The notes beneath the pieces were generated by a model. The model was given only the letters and a program-made list of their open reading frames with translations, searched no databases and had not been told where the DNA came from. Positions 22,830 through 36,462 of a DNA stretch of 64,000 bases are shown in pieces. The DNA is from Atherinomorus stipes (taxonomy: Eukaryota; Chordata; Actinopteri; Atheriniformes; Atherinidae). A program made the position numbers and the translations under genes. The first letter of the stretch is position 1. Each line of letters begins with the position of its first letter. Where the stretch lies: assembly GCA_023101725.1 (NCBI GenBank), contig JALJCO010008621.1:2401001-2465000 (forward strand), read 5' to 3'.

Positions 22830-23265
22830 AACCTGGTCTCTGCAAGGGCCAGTGGAATCTCGCACGGCCCGAGACCCGGGCCACCAGCAGCCGCCCAGAG
22901 GCTCGGACACCAGCCAACCTCCCAAAGAGATGGATGTGCAACCCCCAAAGGGCAGCAAAGGGTGGCCCCAACCGAAGCCCCCCACGGTCTCAGGGCACAG
23001 GCCCCAGCGGGCCAAGATCAGCAACTATGACCTCGCTTGGCGCCAGTCCCAGGAACAGCCCCCCTACCTGACCCAGATGGCCCAGCCAACACCCGGGAGG
23101 ACTGGGCCCCCCAGACGGCCACCCGGCACAGGCCAGCACCCGCCCCAATGCCCCTACCCCACACACCAGGTACCAGGGCACCACCACTGCTACCACATCC
23201 CCACGCCACTACCACACTCCCACACACACCCATTTTCATTCTGAAGATGTGCCGCTAACAATATA
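22830..23265 (-). mobile_element. GC-rich retroposon-like fragment
   Basis: An island of high GC in AT-rich DNA. Read on the minus strand it goes from a GTGTGGG-rich part into a GGCCTGGG/CTGGTGCC-rich part, the same order as the 5' half of the retroposon at 10853-12096, so it may be an inverted fragment of that family. Several overlapping proline- or glycine-rich frames are compositional. No ends or duplication were found. Confidence 0.35.
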
Positions 23266-23309
23266 GCCATAGCGGCCCACCACTGCTGAGTCAATGTACA
23301 AGTCAATGT

Positions 23310-23422
23310 ACAACAGGTACAACTACCCGTTCCCGGATCAGGATGTAACAGCTGATTCTGATCGAGCTGATTGGGATAGAGCCCCAATTTCCAATCACGT
23401 AATCGGATTGGGACATCCCTAA
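23310..23422 (-). mobile_element. hAT-like terminal fragment
   Basis: The segment ends in TTGGGACATCCCTA and contains GATC-rich blocks (GGATCAGG, CTGATCG-like, CACGTAATCGGATTGGG). This resembles fish hAT elements whose end reads TAGGGATGTCCCGATC. Only one end is visible, so the match rests on recall. Confidence 0.4.
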
Positions 23423-25690
23423 ATCAAATCAATAATTAGTAGATTAATTGGAAGTAATAAAGTTGATGCGTTAAAACAGCAGTTCACATAACAACAAAGA
23501 ACGCTATGCAAGACAACTATTGCATAATTTCACAACAAAAATGACCAAATCCTTGCTGACAGTGCTCAGTAAGCTGGTATATTGAAGGATTAAAGTGGTT
23601 CTATTTCTAAAAATGCCCTGTATGGTATAATATTGTCTTTAGTGTATGTTACGGTAAATGTTTCACATCATGGTCTGGCCCAATCGTAGTACTACAGTAG
23701 CAAGTGTCACTGTTCCTTTCTTTTAAAAAAAGCTCTGGATTGGTTAAAGCTTAGCATGGGTCAGAGTAAGCAAATAAAAGCACACAGCAGACAAACAAAC
23801 ATGCAAGCCTAAGGCCAGCTACAAGCACTAAGGTAAAAACATTTTTTTTTAGGCATAAGCCCAGTTTGGCAACTAATAAACCAGGCAACTCATCCGAGTG
23901 AACCTCCAGCTGGCCCTCAGCCACTGGGCAATCCTTATTGTTGAACTGAACGCAATGGCACTGTCTGTTGTGGCCTACTGCTGCAAAACATATGGTCTCT
24001 GGCTTTTCATCTCTCCAGGGATGAAACACCCACACAAACACATGCACAAACTCATTCACACACTACAGAGAGGGAGACGGAAATGCAAACAGAAATACCA
24101 AAATAGCAACTAAACACACACACACTCACATGCTGGTCTTCTGAAGAAACATTGACAGGCCGGATGAATAAAACATTCTATCAGGGGGAACCCCTCTCTG
24201 GTGAGCCACATTGCTCAGAAATATTGTTCACCAGGAAATAAACCCAGAAGGAAACAGCTACGGGGTGTGGATGAATGATGACCAGGTCCAACTCCACTTG
24301 AGTTTATTGTCATTAGTGAAGCTATCCTGCCTTGACTTGAATTGAAGGACAAAGAACAGGACTAGTTATGTATCTTCATCCTCTTTTGATGAATAATACT
24401 GCTGATTTTAGCTAGATTTAAGACCTCATTCAGCAAATATTTCAAACAATGCACAAATGTTAAAGTAAGCTGATGGACTAAAAATAATCAAATGAAACAA
24501 AAATCCATGCAAATGTAGGCAATGAGGCAAACCTCAAAACATGAAAATGTCAAAAATGCATGAAAAATCACAACATACACTCTCAGAAGTACTAGCATGC
24601 ACACTAGCCCATACCCATCCACACACACACACAGTCATATCCACACTCAATTCCACTTTGCCTTAAATCAAGGCTCAGCCAGGCTAATGCACAGATCCAT
24701 ACCGCTCTGGGTAAATTAACGTTAGTAATAAGATATCATGAGTCTGATTGATCCTCTATTTCCATGTCCACACCATAAAATGACCCAAGCACAGCCACAG
24801 CACACCATCACTCTAATGCTGCATTGATTCCACTCCAAAGTTAGGCTACAGACAAGGGTATGGATGGAAGTGGGCATGAGACCGAAGGTGCAAAAGATGA
24901 TTGCAGAATAAGGCTAGAGTTGATGCTGTGCTGTGATGATACACCTGGTGGGGTTGTATGACAAGTTGTGAACTACCAAGGGGAAGAACAGAAAAAAGAA
25001 ATTGAGAATTATCAATAACCAAAACCAAGCCACTGAAATTTTCCATTATCGATACTTGTAGTAGAACTTGCTATTGGGATCAACTCAAGCAAAGTTGAAG
25101 AAAGGAAATCATTTTGTTTGGTGGAGGTGTCGGTTAGTTGTCAGTTCAATGTGAGGGTGCTGCAGTTGTCCAATTCCCTTAACTTTCATACTTATCTACC
25201 AAGTTACCAGGGTAACTATTCTAAACCAGCTGGATCAGCAGTTGCCTTTGTGAGACAGGACGATTTTACCATGGATCCTATCAAATGGCAAAATTCTAAA
25301 TGACTTTAGAATTTTATTCTAGTTTTGTAATATGCTTTTCAATTAGATTGTATTTTTAAGTGCAGACATCAACATTTTTATTCCATTTTGAAAAACAGGT
25401 AGTGGTAAGTTCACACTTTATGTGAAATCTTGATCTAAATATTTAACAGTGATTCTGACTATGATTTTTTGCTCTTCTTAAACACTGAAACCTTCAATCT
25501 GAATCTGAATTTGCAATTGCTCAGAAATGGAATAAATACTATAATGTGGGAAAAGAAATCCATTTAGTAAAGCTAACAAAGCTGTTTGCAGTGTCAGCAT
25601 AAAGGAAACACACAGTAGTTTTGCCAACATGTGCGTTAAAAGTGATATAATTTGCTGTCTTTGAAATAAGAGATTTACATGCATATTTGG
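23423..25690. other. unique DNA, no gene recognised
   Basis: The minus strand of 23860-24000 has an open frame with natural-looking composition (including QCHCVQFNN and DELPGLL) preceded by a TTTTGCAG acceptor-like site near 23990, but no donor and no family match, so it is left unannotated. CA-rich runs lie near 24115 and 24625. A perfect hairpin at 25290-25315 is listed separately. Confidence 0.35.
25290..25315. repeat. perfect 11-bp hairpin with 4-nt loop
   Basis: AAAATTCTAAA (25290-25300) and TTTAGAATTTT (25305-25315) are exact reverse complements around TGAC. It could be a cruciform or a weak terminator-like structure; no element ends were recognised around it. Confidence 0.75.
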
Positions 25691-26729
25691 ACATCAGGGA
25701 CAGTGACTCTGGATTGGTGGTCCCCCTCTTCAAAAAGGGGGATCAGAGGGTGTGCACCAACTTCAGGGGGATCACACTCCTCAGCCTCCTCAGTGGACTC
25801 TATTCAGGGGTCCTGGAAAGGAAGGTCTGTTGGATAATTAAACTTCGGATTGAGGAAGAGCAGTGTAGTTTTTCTCCTGGTCGTGGAACAGTGGATCAGC
25901 TCTACACCCTCTTCGGGGTCCTGGACAGGGGAAGAGAGTGTGCCCAACCAATCTCCATGTTCTTTGTGGACTTGGAGAAGGTACTCAATCATGTCCCCCA
26001 AGGTTTCTCCTGGAGTATGGAGCTCCAGGCCCCCTTGTGCGGGCGGTCCAGTCCCTTCACAACTGGTGCCAGAGCTTGATCCGCATTTCCGGTTGTAGCT
26101 CGGATCCATTTCTAGTGAGGGTTGGACTCCACCAAGGCTGCCCTTTGTCACTAATCCTATTCATAACCTTTATGGACAGGATTTCTAGGCGCAGCCGAGG
26201 TGTTAAGGGGATGTGGTTTGGTGGCCTCAGGATTGGGTCTGCTTTTTGCAGATGATGTGGTTCTGTTGGCTTCATCGGGCCATGATCTCCAACACTCGCT
26301 GGAGTGATTTGCAGCCGAGTGTGAAGCAGCTGGGATAAAAGTCAGCGTCTCCAAATCTGAGAGCATGGTCCTCACTTGGAAAAGGAGTATTAGGGGCAGG
26401 GGTGAGGTCCTGCCCTAGGTGGAGGAGTTCAAGTATCTCAGGGTCTTGTTCAAGAGTGAGGGAAAAAGCGGGAGATTGACAGATGGATTGGTTTGGATGC
26501 CTCCTGGACGCCTCCCTGGTGAGGTGTTCCAGGCACATCCCATTGGGGCAAAACCCCAGGGAAGACCCAGGACACGTTGGGAGGTACTACGTCTCCTGGC
26601 TGGCCTGGGAACGCCTCGGGATCCCCATGGATAAGCTGGTGGCTACGGCCGAGAAGAATGAAGTCTGGGCTTCCCTGCTTAAGCAGCTGCCCCCACAACC
26701 CAATCCCGGATAAGCAGAAGAAGATGGGA
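25691..26729 (+). mobile_element. Rex3-type (RTE clade) retrotransposon, 5' truncated
   Basis: The copy starts inside the reverse transcriptase gene and runs to the typical 3' end GGATAAGCAGAAGAAGATGG at about 26708-26727, followed by a degenerate GGGAC/GGTAC tail. The block GGCTGCCCTTTGTCAC (26144-26159) is the conserved Rex3 site. A segment of a few hundred bases is missing near 26480-26500: the frame jumps from FKSEGKSGRLTDG directly to MPPGRLPGEVF. Fish Rex3 copies are usually 5' truncated, as here. Confidence 0.85.
25696..26710 (+). pseudogene. Rex3-like reverse transcriptase, broken
   Basis: Reverse transcriptase motifs can be followed across frames: PLFKKGD and NFRGITLLSL (25720-25790), EEQCSFSPGRGT (25853-25890), FVDLEK (25964-25981), VGLHQGCPLS (26120-26149) and the catalytic FADD box (26245-26256). 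C-terminal GRPRTRW and AWERLG blocks follow. At least two frameshifts (near 26015 and between 26220 and 26245) and in-frame stops, plus the internal deletion, make it non-functional. The enzyme copies element RNA into DNA at the target site. Confidence 0.85.
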
Positions 26730-29700
26730 CAGTATGAGACTGTGCAGGACAGGACGGGACGGGATGGTACGGTACATGCATATTTGTTTCCCAACAGTGA
26801 TTACTATGAGCCTGAGCTTAAGGACAAGACATAACAATAAGAAAGACAGGCTCAGGTTGAATCTAAATCTGGTACTTGTGAATAAAGCCTTCTACCACTA
26901 ATGAACTTCCTAATCCTTCTTGTGTTTTAGAAGTACAACTACATAGAGCCAAGAGGAAAAACTGACAACGAATGACCCATTTCATATTATCAAAGCAGCC
27001 TTGAGCAGACAGATTCACCCAGTATCATCACACGCCAACTTGCCTGATGACAGAGCAAAAGTCATTGAAACCATGTGAGGTTATTCAAGGGGAGTAGATT
27101 ATTCCAGGAAACTGGTAGTCACAGTCAGAGTTTTGGTCTGAGTTTAAGGACCTGACATTGATTTGCAAACCACCAGAGGGCCAGTCAGACTCACGATAGT
27201 TCCCAGAGGACAAGGACACTCAAGATAGTCTGGATACAAACCAGCTTCCAAATAAGCACACACGCTGATGCACATTCAAAATCATCCAAACACACGCCTG
27301 CCTGTCTGAATTACATGCTGGACAATATCCCACGGTCATTAAAACCAGATTGCTCTGAAGACACAGACACCACGCAAACACACACACGATCTCACACACA
27401 CACATACAGACAGACATGTGCACACATACCTATTGCTTCAAGGCAAACTGTTTGTTTCCACTGTATAGTCTGTGTGTCTGTTCACATGGAGCACAGACTT
27501 ATCAGAGAAGTCAACTCGCAGTTGTTAGTGTACAGGGAAAACAAAGCAATTGGCAGACGTGACAGACAGAGATATAGACAGACACAAACACAGACAGACA
27601 CGCTCACATGGCAGCAAACATGGAGTGAGTAATACAACATAATATCAAACAGGTGAAAGAACGAAGCACAACTTGTGGGAACCATGCTGTATAAGCAATT
27701 CAGCAAGCAAGACTAAAGCATAACACAAAACATACATATAAATGCATAAATACGGCAATTGCTTTGAAGCTAAACCAGGTGTAATCTCTCTACTACCATA
27801 CACACATACACAAATTTCTCTGTCCATAGTCATGGACAATAGCATGCAAAACAAAAGCCGTCACCGTGTTCACATTAAAGAGCCAACAGGACTATTTTTA
27901 TATTTTACTGAGTCACAAAGAGACGACTTCTCGCAGCATGTCACTATTCTCATATCAAAGCTGCATTTATAGCAGACAAAGCTTTGAAACTGGGCCATGG
28001 CTCATAAAATGCCTTTATGTTCCTCGCTGGTACACTTAAAAAAAAAAACAACAACAACGAAAAAACCCCCAGAAACAATGCATTTTAAGTCTAGTCTGCA
28101 TTACTGATCGCATTATATTTGTGTAAAATGTGTATATCATGTGCATTTGTTTACACACATGCATCATTGCTTATGTGAGTGGATACACCCCACTTCCCCC
28201 ACAGTTGTGTGTTTAAATATGAGTAGGTGTTGTTGATTTAATTCTCTCCTTCAACATTGTTCTTTTCCGATCTTTTTAATGGCTGACAGAATGCACAGCC
28301 TTAACACTCAGCTAACAACCCTGGCTTCCTGAATCGCATGTAACCTAATCACCAACACCATCTGTTAATTATGTTAATACAAAAATGCTTTGGCTGCTAT
28401 TCACATCTATTCTCTGAATTAGTACCCCACTTCCCCACCGAGCACCCTCTTCATGCTTGCTCCTCTTTCTCTTGTCCAATCCTTTCCATCATCTCAGGCT
28501 CCCATTTTTCTTTATTTCAAATCTTGCCTTTCTTATCCTTTCTAATTCTATCTCCTTACTTTTCCTGTGTGTTTTTCTATCATCCTGGCTAATCCTTTAC
28601 ATCCTTGCTCTTCTCCATCATCCAGCCCCTTATTCATCACCATCAACCTCCCTCCAAATGCTTCCATCACCCACTTTCTCTCCAACTGTTTAATGTATGA
28701 AAATGTCAAAAAATAAAAAAATCTCAAACTCTTAATTCCTCCTCCTCACAATTTTATCCCTTACACTTCTCAGCCTGCTATTCCCTGTGGAAATGTTTTC
28801 TCCCTTCAGTGAGTCAGAGGCTAATCTGGGTGGAAATCCCCTGAGAGGATTTGTCTGAATCCAACTTATTTTGAGTGATATCGATCCACTTTTCCTCTTA
28901 ATTGTTATTCACTATGCTAATCTCTATGTATAAATCTAAGATTCTATTGATTGGCTAGAAACATAATAAACTTTGTCTTGCATCCATGCATAAAATAAGC
29001 ATTATTGTAAGGCAGGGAAAACATCATTAAATAGTCATATGCATTGTTGGTCATTATATCAACACAATCGAACAGCAGCCCAAGCAATGCATAATCAGAG
29101 GTCTAAGTAGGTGATGGTATTGTGCCTATCCCCTGGGAGACCCTGTTTGAGCCCAATGATGAAGTGGGCACTTTACCCAGGAGGAGCAATGTACACAGAG
29201 GAAAAAGGCCCACAGTTAACCATATGTTTGGCTTAAGAAAAAGAAGCAAAATTAAGTTGTTGAGAGTTGTTCATAACATACCCACAAATACTTAGAAATG
29301 ATGAAACAAAGAAGGGTGTGATATCTTCTCATTTATTTGTCATGAAAAGTCAGGAGATTTCACATCAGCAATGTCACAAAAACAGAGCACCTACATATTG
29401 CTGGTGACATTCACCTACTGCAGTTCCCAGTCAAAAGTACATCCCAACAGAAACATATGAAGAATTAAGGAAAAAAAGAAGAAGAAAACATTTTGTTTTC
29501 ACATTCCCATATATATAAGCCTCTACTCCTCACACAGCAACAAGCAGCCACACATGCAAGCACTCGCCACCCCACACTCAGCCCCGGCCTCCCACAGCTG
29601 GCTGAGGGAGGCCACAATTTGGTCAAGACCAGAGTTTCTTACACTTGGACGTAAATGTTATTTATTCTGAATGACGCGCAGTGAGAGGCTCACTCTGGGA

Positions 29701-30284
29701 GGTTGAGCAGGATTGCTGAGTAGAGCTGTGATACTGACATGGAAGAGAGGGCCTCCTTTGAGTCCCACAGTATATGCATATATGGGTGCAGTGTCATGCA
29801 CACACTCAATGTAAAAAGCATTCACACACTTTGTCCTCCGTGCCTTTATACTTAAATTCTTCTGCAGCAGGAGCCCGTCCTTCACTGTGTTACTGCTTGA
29901 TGTATCCTATCAGCAGGTACATTGAGCAATGAGAAGCAGTTCAACATGGGAGTCTGATCCTTGAACTCCTCCCTCAGGAGTGAGGTGAAAAGAGGCCAAG
30001 TTAAGGAGGGGACAGCTCCCAAAAACAGCTGCTGGCCTGTTGGATGCCATAGTGCCCCTCTGGGCATCATGAAGCAGGCAGGAGATTGGCAGAAAGAGGG
30101 CCAAGGTTGTGCCCACTTGAGGAGACTCTTAAGGAGGAAGTGTCGCATTCACCACTGGGCCTCCATCTGTCTCCCCCTGTTCTGACTTTCTTCATTTATC
30201 CTTACAAATTACAGAGTAACAGCTATGACCCTTGGTCACATTTGCTTTGATAATTCTAAAAGAGAAAGTTTTATTTTGATTAGC

Positions 30285-30323
30285 AAAAAAAAAAAAAAAA
30301 AAAAAAAGGAGGGGGGGGGGGGG
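30285..30323 (+). repeat. poly-A (23) then poly-G tract
   Basis: A run of 23 A is followed by GGA and 13 G. Low complexity; length uncertain. Confidence 0.9.
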
Positions 30324-33300
30324 TGACATTAAAAAAAGTAATCCATCGACACAGTTTTGCTGTTTTATTGCAATCTTTTTCCTTTGAATACAGTATTCTT
30401 CATTTGAGTCAAAACCTTGTGAGTGCATTGCCCATGTTCCAACTAACTGTCAACAGTTTGGCTGGTTGCTGTAGTGTTCGGAAGTTCAAGTATTCCTGAT
30501 TATCCTTAACCAACACAACTCAAGTGCTAGATCCAAGTGACATGACATGAGTCAATTCATCAGGCCTCCATGTCCCTGTGGAATAACAAAGGGATTTTTT
30601 TCCCCTGCAGTTATCAGCTGCACTGCCAAACCCTGTAAACAGATCTTGTATTGCAAAACCTGGAGAGTTCAACTCTCAGGAAAATCACTTATTGAAAGTT
30701 GTCCTTGGAACATATATGGAGAAAAGCAAAAACTTTTTCTTTTTTTTTTCTTTTTTTTTTAAAAGGAAAAACAATGGAAAACACTAGACAGGCGACTGGA
30801 TGAACCGTCTGTCAATCTGACAGTCTATCATGGGCTACTGTAACATCAGCCAGAGTTTAGCCACATGGTAGAATCAGTCTTTCTAAAGTCAACCAAAAAG
30901 GAAAAAATGTAAAATAATCTCTTCAATCAAGACAGGTTTTCTTGGTTTCTATAGTTCTTACAGTATGCTTTTCTGTTTTATTGCTTTCAAGGCAGATTTT
31001 CTCACTTAGAACTAATTCAGCACCTGTCTTATACCTTCTCTCCTCTGGGCTTTTTCGTAACACGTAAAAGTCGGTTTGACCTTGTTTTTTTGTTTTTTTT
31101 ATCTCTTGCTCTGTTCCTTCTCTCTTTATTTTCTCCAATAATTTCCTCCTGGGGTTCTTTGCTGAAGCAGTCAAGTTGCGTGTTCAAAATGGGCAGTGTG
31201 TGTTGCAAGTGTGTGACGTGGTGCATGCCAGGACAGAAGTGCAGTTTTTTAGCCTCAGAAGGCTGCTGGACAATGGCAACTCCAGGAATGTATACAATAA
31301 ATCTCACTGTGTGTTGTGAGGTTTTTAAGTTGGAATATTATGAAGCGCTACTTTAAATTGAATACTTGTCAAGCTGTGAACTTTTTAACAAACACTCAAC
31401 TTGAAAGTAATATTTACGCATTTAATACAGCTCTTCCCTCTCTAATACAAAAAAATATAATGAAGATTAAAATCACATGAAGAATTAATGGTGTACAGTC
31501 AAAAATACTGCAACATATGCATTAAAAATGTGGGCTTTAGCAATACAGGAACACTACAAACAATGTGGATATTCACTGTAATAGAGGGATATATGATATT
31601 TTGTGGTTTAAGAAGTGCTGGAAACAGTAGTTACCCTCGTTAGAGGTGAGCATATGTTACAGGTGGTGTGGAAAGCAGAAGAGAGTTGGCAGGAAGACAG
31701 TGTGGAATCTCCTGCCAGGGTGAGAGCACTGCTGCCAAGGTAAAACCTGAGTGGGCCATACAGCTGAGCTCTTCCGCTCAGCACATACAACACAGGCATA
31801 CACAGTAAGACTGATGAAGCACATGTGCACACTCAGAAAAAAAGAAAATCATGTATGAATGAGAAACCAACAAACAAAGCAAGACCACTTTTGGCATTCA
31901 AACAATCTGAGTCACTTACAGTTACAGTATGTATGGGACAACCCTACACACACACACACACGCAAAAAAAAACAAAAACAGATTCATATACAGTTCAAAT
32001 TTAATTCTTTATCTTGTAATGATCTGTGAAGCTATAAATATCTCTCTGAATGTGCGCAAATGTGGACCTTACTTGAGTATGAGTATGTGTGATGTGGTTG
32101 TATGGCAGCTGTAGCCTCTGGTCGGGGGTGTGTGTGTGCGCGTTTGCGTGATGATGTGTGAAGGTTTCCGTGCCTGTATGATAAATGGCAGCCAGACATT
32201 GGGTTAAGAGGCAGGGTGGCCCAGATGGACTCGTGTTTGTGCCCGTTCTTTGCCAATATAACACATAACATTACAGATAACAATCACAAATACACAAGCA
32301 GCACATACTCCACATTTAGCCAGTCAATTTTCTTTTTACTTTTACTAAACAGGCAATGAAAATCCACAACACAATTGTACAGTTAATAAACCACACAAAA
32401 TAGCCAGTGAAATTGAGCCAGTCTTTGCACCTTAATGTTCATAAAATTTTGCTCATCTTTTTCAGCATCTCCAACTCTTTTCTTCCTTTATTATTATCCT
32501 TTTCATCATCTGTTGTCTTGACTGGGTAGCTTTTACTGGAAGAGCAATTTTCTCCATCTCTTAACCTCTTACGGCTGATTGTGGGGTGAGGTAGTGAGTA
32601 GATGTGGGTGGTAGGGGGGTGATGAAGACTTTTTTTTTACAGAGCAAGCTGAGGGGTGTCTTCTGTCTACCACATCCTCCTTCCTGATCCAGGAAAACAT
32701 GCACAATTCCAGGACTCCAGCCCCCCACCCAGCCTGCCAGCCCCATCCTCAGCCAGGGACTTTCCAGAACTGCCCTGCCCAGCTAAGGAGCGCAGCAGTC
32801 AGTTATGGTCAGGCCTCTCTGCCTTGTGTGTGGCTCAGAGTATCATAACGTGAAATAGCGGACTGAGGTAAGTCAGATGGCTATAAATTCAAGCGATTTT
32901 AGTCTTTAATTGTGTCTATCAAAGTAAGTTTAACTTGAACCACACCACGTAGAAGAGAAAAAGAAGAAAAAAAAACTTTTAATAGCATCTGAGTCAACAA
33001 ATAATAATCACACAATACACCACCTAGACACTATCAGATCAAAAGTATTGGGTTACTTTGTTGAACTGCTTTTTCTAATAAAACTCCTTCAAAGGTGAGT
33101 GTGATTCAGCAGGTGTGATCACAGATTTACACTGCTGCATGTGAAACACATTTACCCTTGTTGATAAGGCCCCATCAGAAACACCATAAACCCAGATTAC
33201 ACATCTCTAACGCCCCCGCATTTTGAGTTATCTTCTCACATCTGCTCACAGAGTTGAATATCAAAGTGGTAAAACAGTGCAAAGAGCAGTAATGTGTTTA

Positions 33301-34444
33301 TACTTTTAACATGAGCTTCATCAGCAACAAGTCAAATTTTCAAAAGTGTATATATACCATCAGGAAAACATGGATGTCTATTTTTACCGGTTAACTTGGA
33401 GCAAGTTTCATCAGAAAGAGTGGAGAAGTCAAACTAAGCCAGCAAAGACACAACATGAAAGAAAGAAAAACTGTAAACAAAAATGACACAAGTAAAATAA
33501 ATTTAAGCACCTTGAGCACCACTTATGGCTTCCGTCATTTAAAATGTGAGATACCATAAATAAACTACTCTGTGATATATTACCTGATGCCAGAAACAGC
33601 TACATGGGAAAGTACCTTTTTCTGAAGCGAGTTGTGACTAAAATGAAGTTGGCCACAATGTAAACACATGTCAAAACGATGACTGACCATTTCCTATTAT
33701 AACTCTCCGTCCACTCATCCTGGTAGTGCTAATTCTCATAAAAGTAAACAAGATTAGTTTGTCTGAATATAGCACATCCAGCCCAAACAAACCCCACAGA
33801 CCAAGGGCTTCCCGCTCAGGAGCAGGTGAAGGAGGTGGCTTGTATTTCCCAGCTCAGGAGAGGGGATCTGAATCTGGGGAAGATGTGGAGTCAGCCTCCT
33901 TTGCTCAGCCATGACCGAACAGGATCATGGGGAGGCTTTGTTTGGAGAAAGAGCTGAGAACATTCAGCCTCCAGGCAGCACTAACATGTGACTCTTATCT
34001 CAGAAAGTTCAGAACAGTGACTGAAAAACACCTGACAACAAACTCACAAAAAACTAAATGAACATCCAAAACCTATTAGAACACAGCAGGAACAGTGAGT
34101 AACCATTAGATTAGAGAGTGATTCGACCACTCTACAGTACATGGCACTAGACACAGCATTTAAGGGTTCATGGAGAGATAACAGCCATGTAGGAGAGGAC
34201 TGTGCTGCACATGCTGTATTATTAGAGTACTTCCAGAAGTGTGTGACAGGACAGAGAGGAGGTCAGCATGATAGCAGCATCCTGGAAGGACCCGACCAAA
34301 ATACCACAATGAAGGACATGATCTGCAAACAACATACACCCACACTGGTTATAAGCTTGCAGTCAGCCACTGTCAGTGGTGTGCACACACATGCACACGC
34401 TTTCTCTTAGCACCCCCCCTCACTCTGTTCTCACTGTCTCACTC

Positions 34445-34445
34445 A

Positions 34446-34473
<28 letters not shown>
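34445..34473 (+). repeat. CA microsatellite
   Basis: About 14 perfect CA units, followed by a degraded CA-rich tail to about 34490. Confidence 0.9.
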
Positions 34474-34476
<3 letters not shown>

Positions 34477-35204
34477 CACACCCACACATTATACAATTGA
34501 CTATGAAAGGACATCAGGCTCATAACTCTGTTCCCCTGAGGCAGAAGAGACCCAGTCACTGTCAGGCGAAAAACAAAACAAAGAGATGGAAAAATAGAGC
34601 AAAATAAAGGCAGGAGGAGGAGACAGCCACTGTGTGATTAGAATAAACGGCAGAGAGATGAAGGGAAGCTAGGACAGAGGCTACTACCTCTCCTTTAATA
34701 TAGCGGGGAAATCTTCCTTTTCTCTTCCATGACTGAGAGGTCGACAGGTTTGGGTGATTTTCTAATATCCAGCAGCCTGAGGTTATTGTGTTGCTGTGCT
34801 GTGTATGTGCTCATATGTAGTTTATGTGAGCACTTTCCTATATGCTTTTTTTAAAACTAAAGACAGCACCAGGTAATGGCAAAGAGATATTATAAAGAGG
34901 GACATGGTAAAAGGAAACAGATGGTGAACTGATCCACACTGAACTGATGGACAAAGAAAGCATACCGTGGAGTGAGAAAATAAGCATGTAATACAGTAAC
35001 AACTGTGTCTGAACCTTTAGTGATCTACCTACTGTCTGCAATAAACATAATTAAATCAATGTCATGTGCAAATTTACAAGCCTAACAGTTTCTTGTTTAC
35101 TTATTTATCACATTTTATTAATTCACAAGGGAACACTGCAGCCTATTTAAAAGAATTATTCTAAATAATGTTTTAATTGTCAGGAGATTCTTTAAGACTC
35201 ATAG

Positions 35205-35440
35205 ACAACAGAGTGTGACCTTCCTTGATCACGCTTGTCCTGGCACATCTAGTAGATTATCTTTCAATTTAGGTACTGGGGAGTTTGAATGCCAAATCAA
35301 AGCCTTCGGCTCTTTGTTGTGTTCCTTTGGCACAAATGGTTGCTGCAGTGTGATAGAGCACAACATGGTGCTGGGAGCAGGGCGCTCATCATTATGAAAA
35401 TTTAGATGGCAATTAATTGCAAATAACACTTTTTCCCTTT
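35205..35440. other. candidate conserved non-coding element
   Basis: Repeat-free DNA of balanced composition with a perfect 12-bp palindrome GCAATTAATTGC (35409-35420) joined to ATTGCAAAT, plus AATCAAAGCC and CATCATTATGAAAAT blocks. The density of homeodomain, POU and TCF-like motifs resembles vertebrate developmental enhancers. No alignment is available, so this is an inference. Confidence 0.35.
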
Positions 35441-35687
35441 TTAAAATTTTTGTCACGACCATGTTATGAGTCATGTAATCTTAATAACTGCAGGAAGCAT
35501 AAAAAAACATGAACAGCAGATATGTCATATCTACAAGAAAAAAAAACTTTATTAAACCCCCAAAGTAAATCATAATGTTACAGTAAATGTTTTTTGTTTT
35601 TTATTACAGATCATTAATTGTCAGACAAAAGTGATTCAATGAAGTTCTTGTTTCAGAGAGTGATGGTATGAATCTCTGCTACATTAA

Positions 35688-36462
35688 AAGTGCCATGACA
35701 TCAAATTTCACTTTTCTGGGGTTTTGGGTGTATAATATGATCTGTTGTGCACTGATGAGGCCATGTGAATGTCCAGAGTGAGAATCAAAGTTCCTGTTTA
35801 TGGTCTGTCAGCTTTGTCTCTCTGCTCAGAAACAGTTGAATCAGACAGCAGGCTATCATTCTACGTAGTTCCATCATTCTACGTAATTTAATTGCTCAAT
35901 AAGAGCACACTATCAAGTAAACAGCGCCCCCCTCTCTCTCTCTAACGGTTTATGCACCGTCCGCTCCCCCCTCCCCTCCCTGTCTGATTCAGCTTCGTGT
36001 ATGGAGCTAGTAGTAACTTCTGTGCAGTCACGTCTGGGTTTTCAAACAAATGGATTTAAAAGCAAACTTCTGCAGCAACACTGAGGGAGGCGACCACACC
36101 TTGTCATTACCTGTAAGTTTATTTATTTTCTAAATGCTGTCTTGTCTGATAAACGTAGCTCACACTGTCTGAACTGCCCATGTTGCTAGCAGTTAGCCTT
36201 AATCAAACTACGACCGCAGCTTGACCTAGATTCTCCAAATAAGGTCATAGCGAAATAAGGTGTAGCCAATCAAAATGAAGTCAACGTGGTCTCCGGGTAA
36301 AGCTCCATATTATCACCGGACCCAACTGTATTACTGAGGAAGTGAGGTCTGGCGTTTCAAAACAATACTCCGCTGTAAAAAATGCGTTTTTCTTTGGAGT
36401 ATTTACATATAAAGTAATGCCAACAACATAAACTAGTTTTTAACTGCTATGTCATCCCTCCT
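35688..36462. mobile_element. 775-bp TTAA-flanked element
   Basis: TTAA lies at 35684-35687 and 36463-36466. The ends share ATGACAT at the same offset (left AAGTGCCATGACATC, right reverse-complemented AGGAGGGATGACATAGC). Inside, TTCTACGTA is repeated (near 35870 and 35888). It has no coding frame of note. Confidence 0.65.

Larger units (their letters stand above)
26730..35204. other. unique DNA with microsatellites, no gene recognised
   Basis: No transposon ends or credible exons were found. CA-rich DNA lies at 27360-27420 and 27585-27605. The segment 29640-30170 has balanced composition and overlapping open frames on both strands without family matches; it might be a conserved element or a UTR. 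At 32560-32850 a TTTTTTTTTACAG acceptor-like site (near 32641) precedes a proline-rich frame without family match. None of these is strong enough to call an exon. Confidence 0.4.

Noticed and set aside
22785..23258. Several proline-rich frames on both strands
   Set aside because: Same compositional effect in a GC-rich island; no start or stop is favoured.
23751..24059. Minus-strand frame with exon-like composition after TTTTGCAG
   Set aside because: No donor site and no recognised protein; kept as a note only.
29882..30148. Overlapping open frames on both strands, possible exon
   Set aside because: No splice sites that fit and no recognisable domain; noted only as a balanced-composition segment.
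32561..32853. Acceptor-like TTTTTTTTTACAG followed by an open proline-rich frame
   Set aside because: The frame matches nothing and no donor or neighbouring exon is visible.
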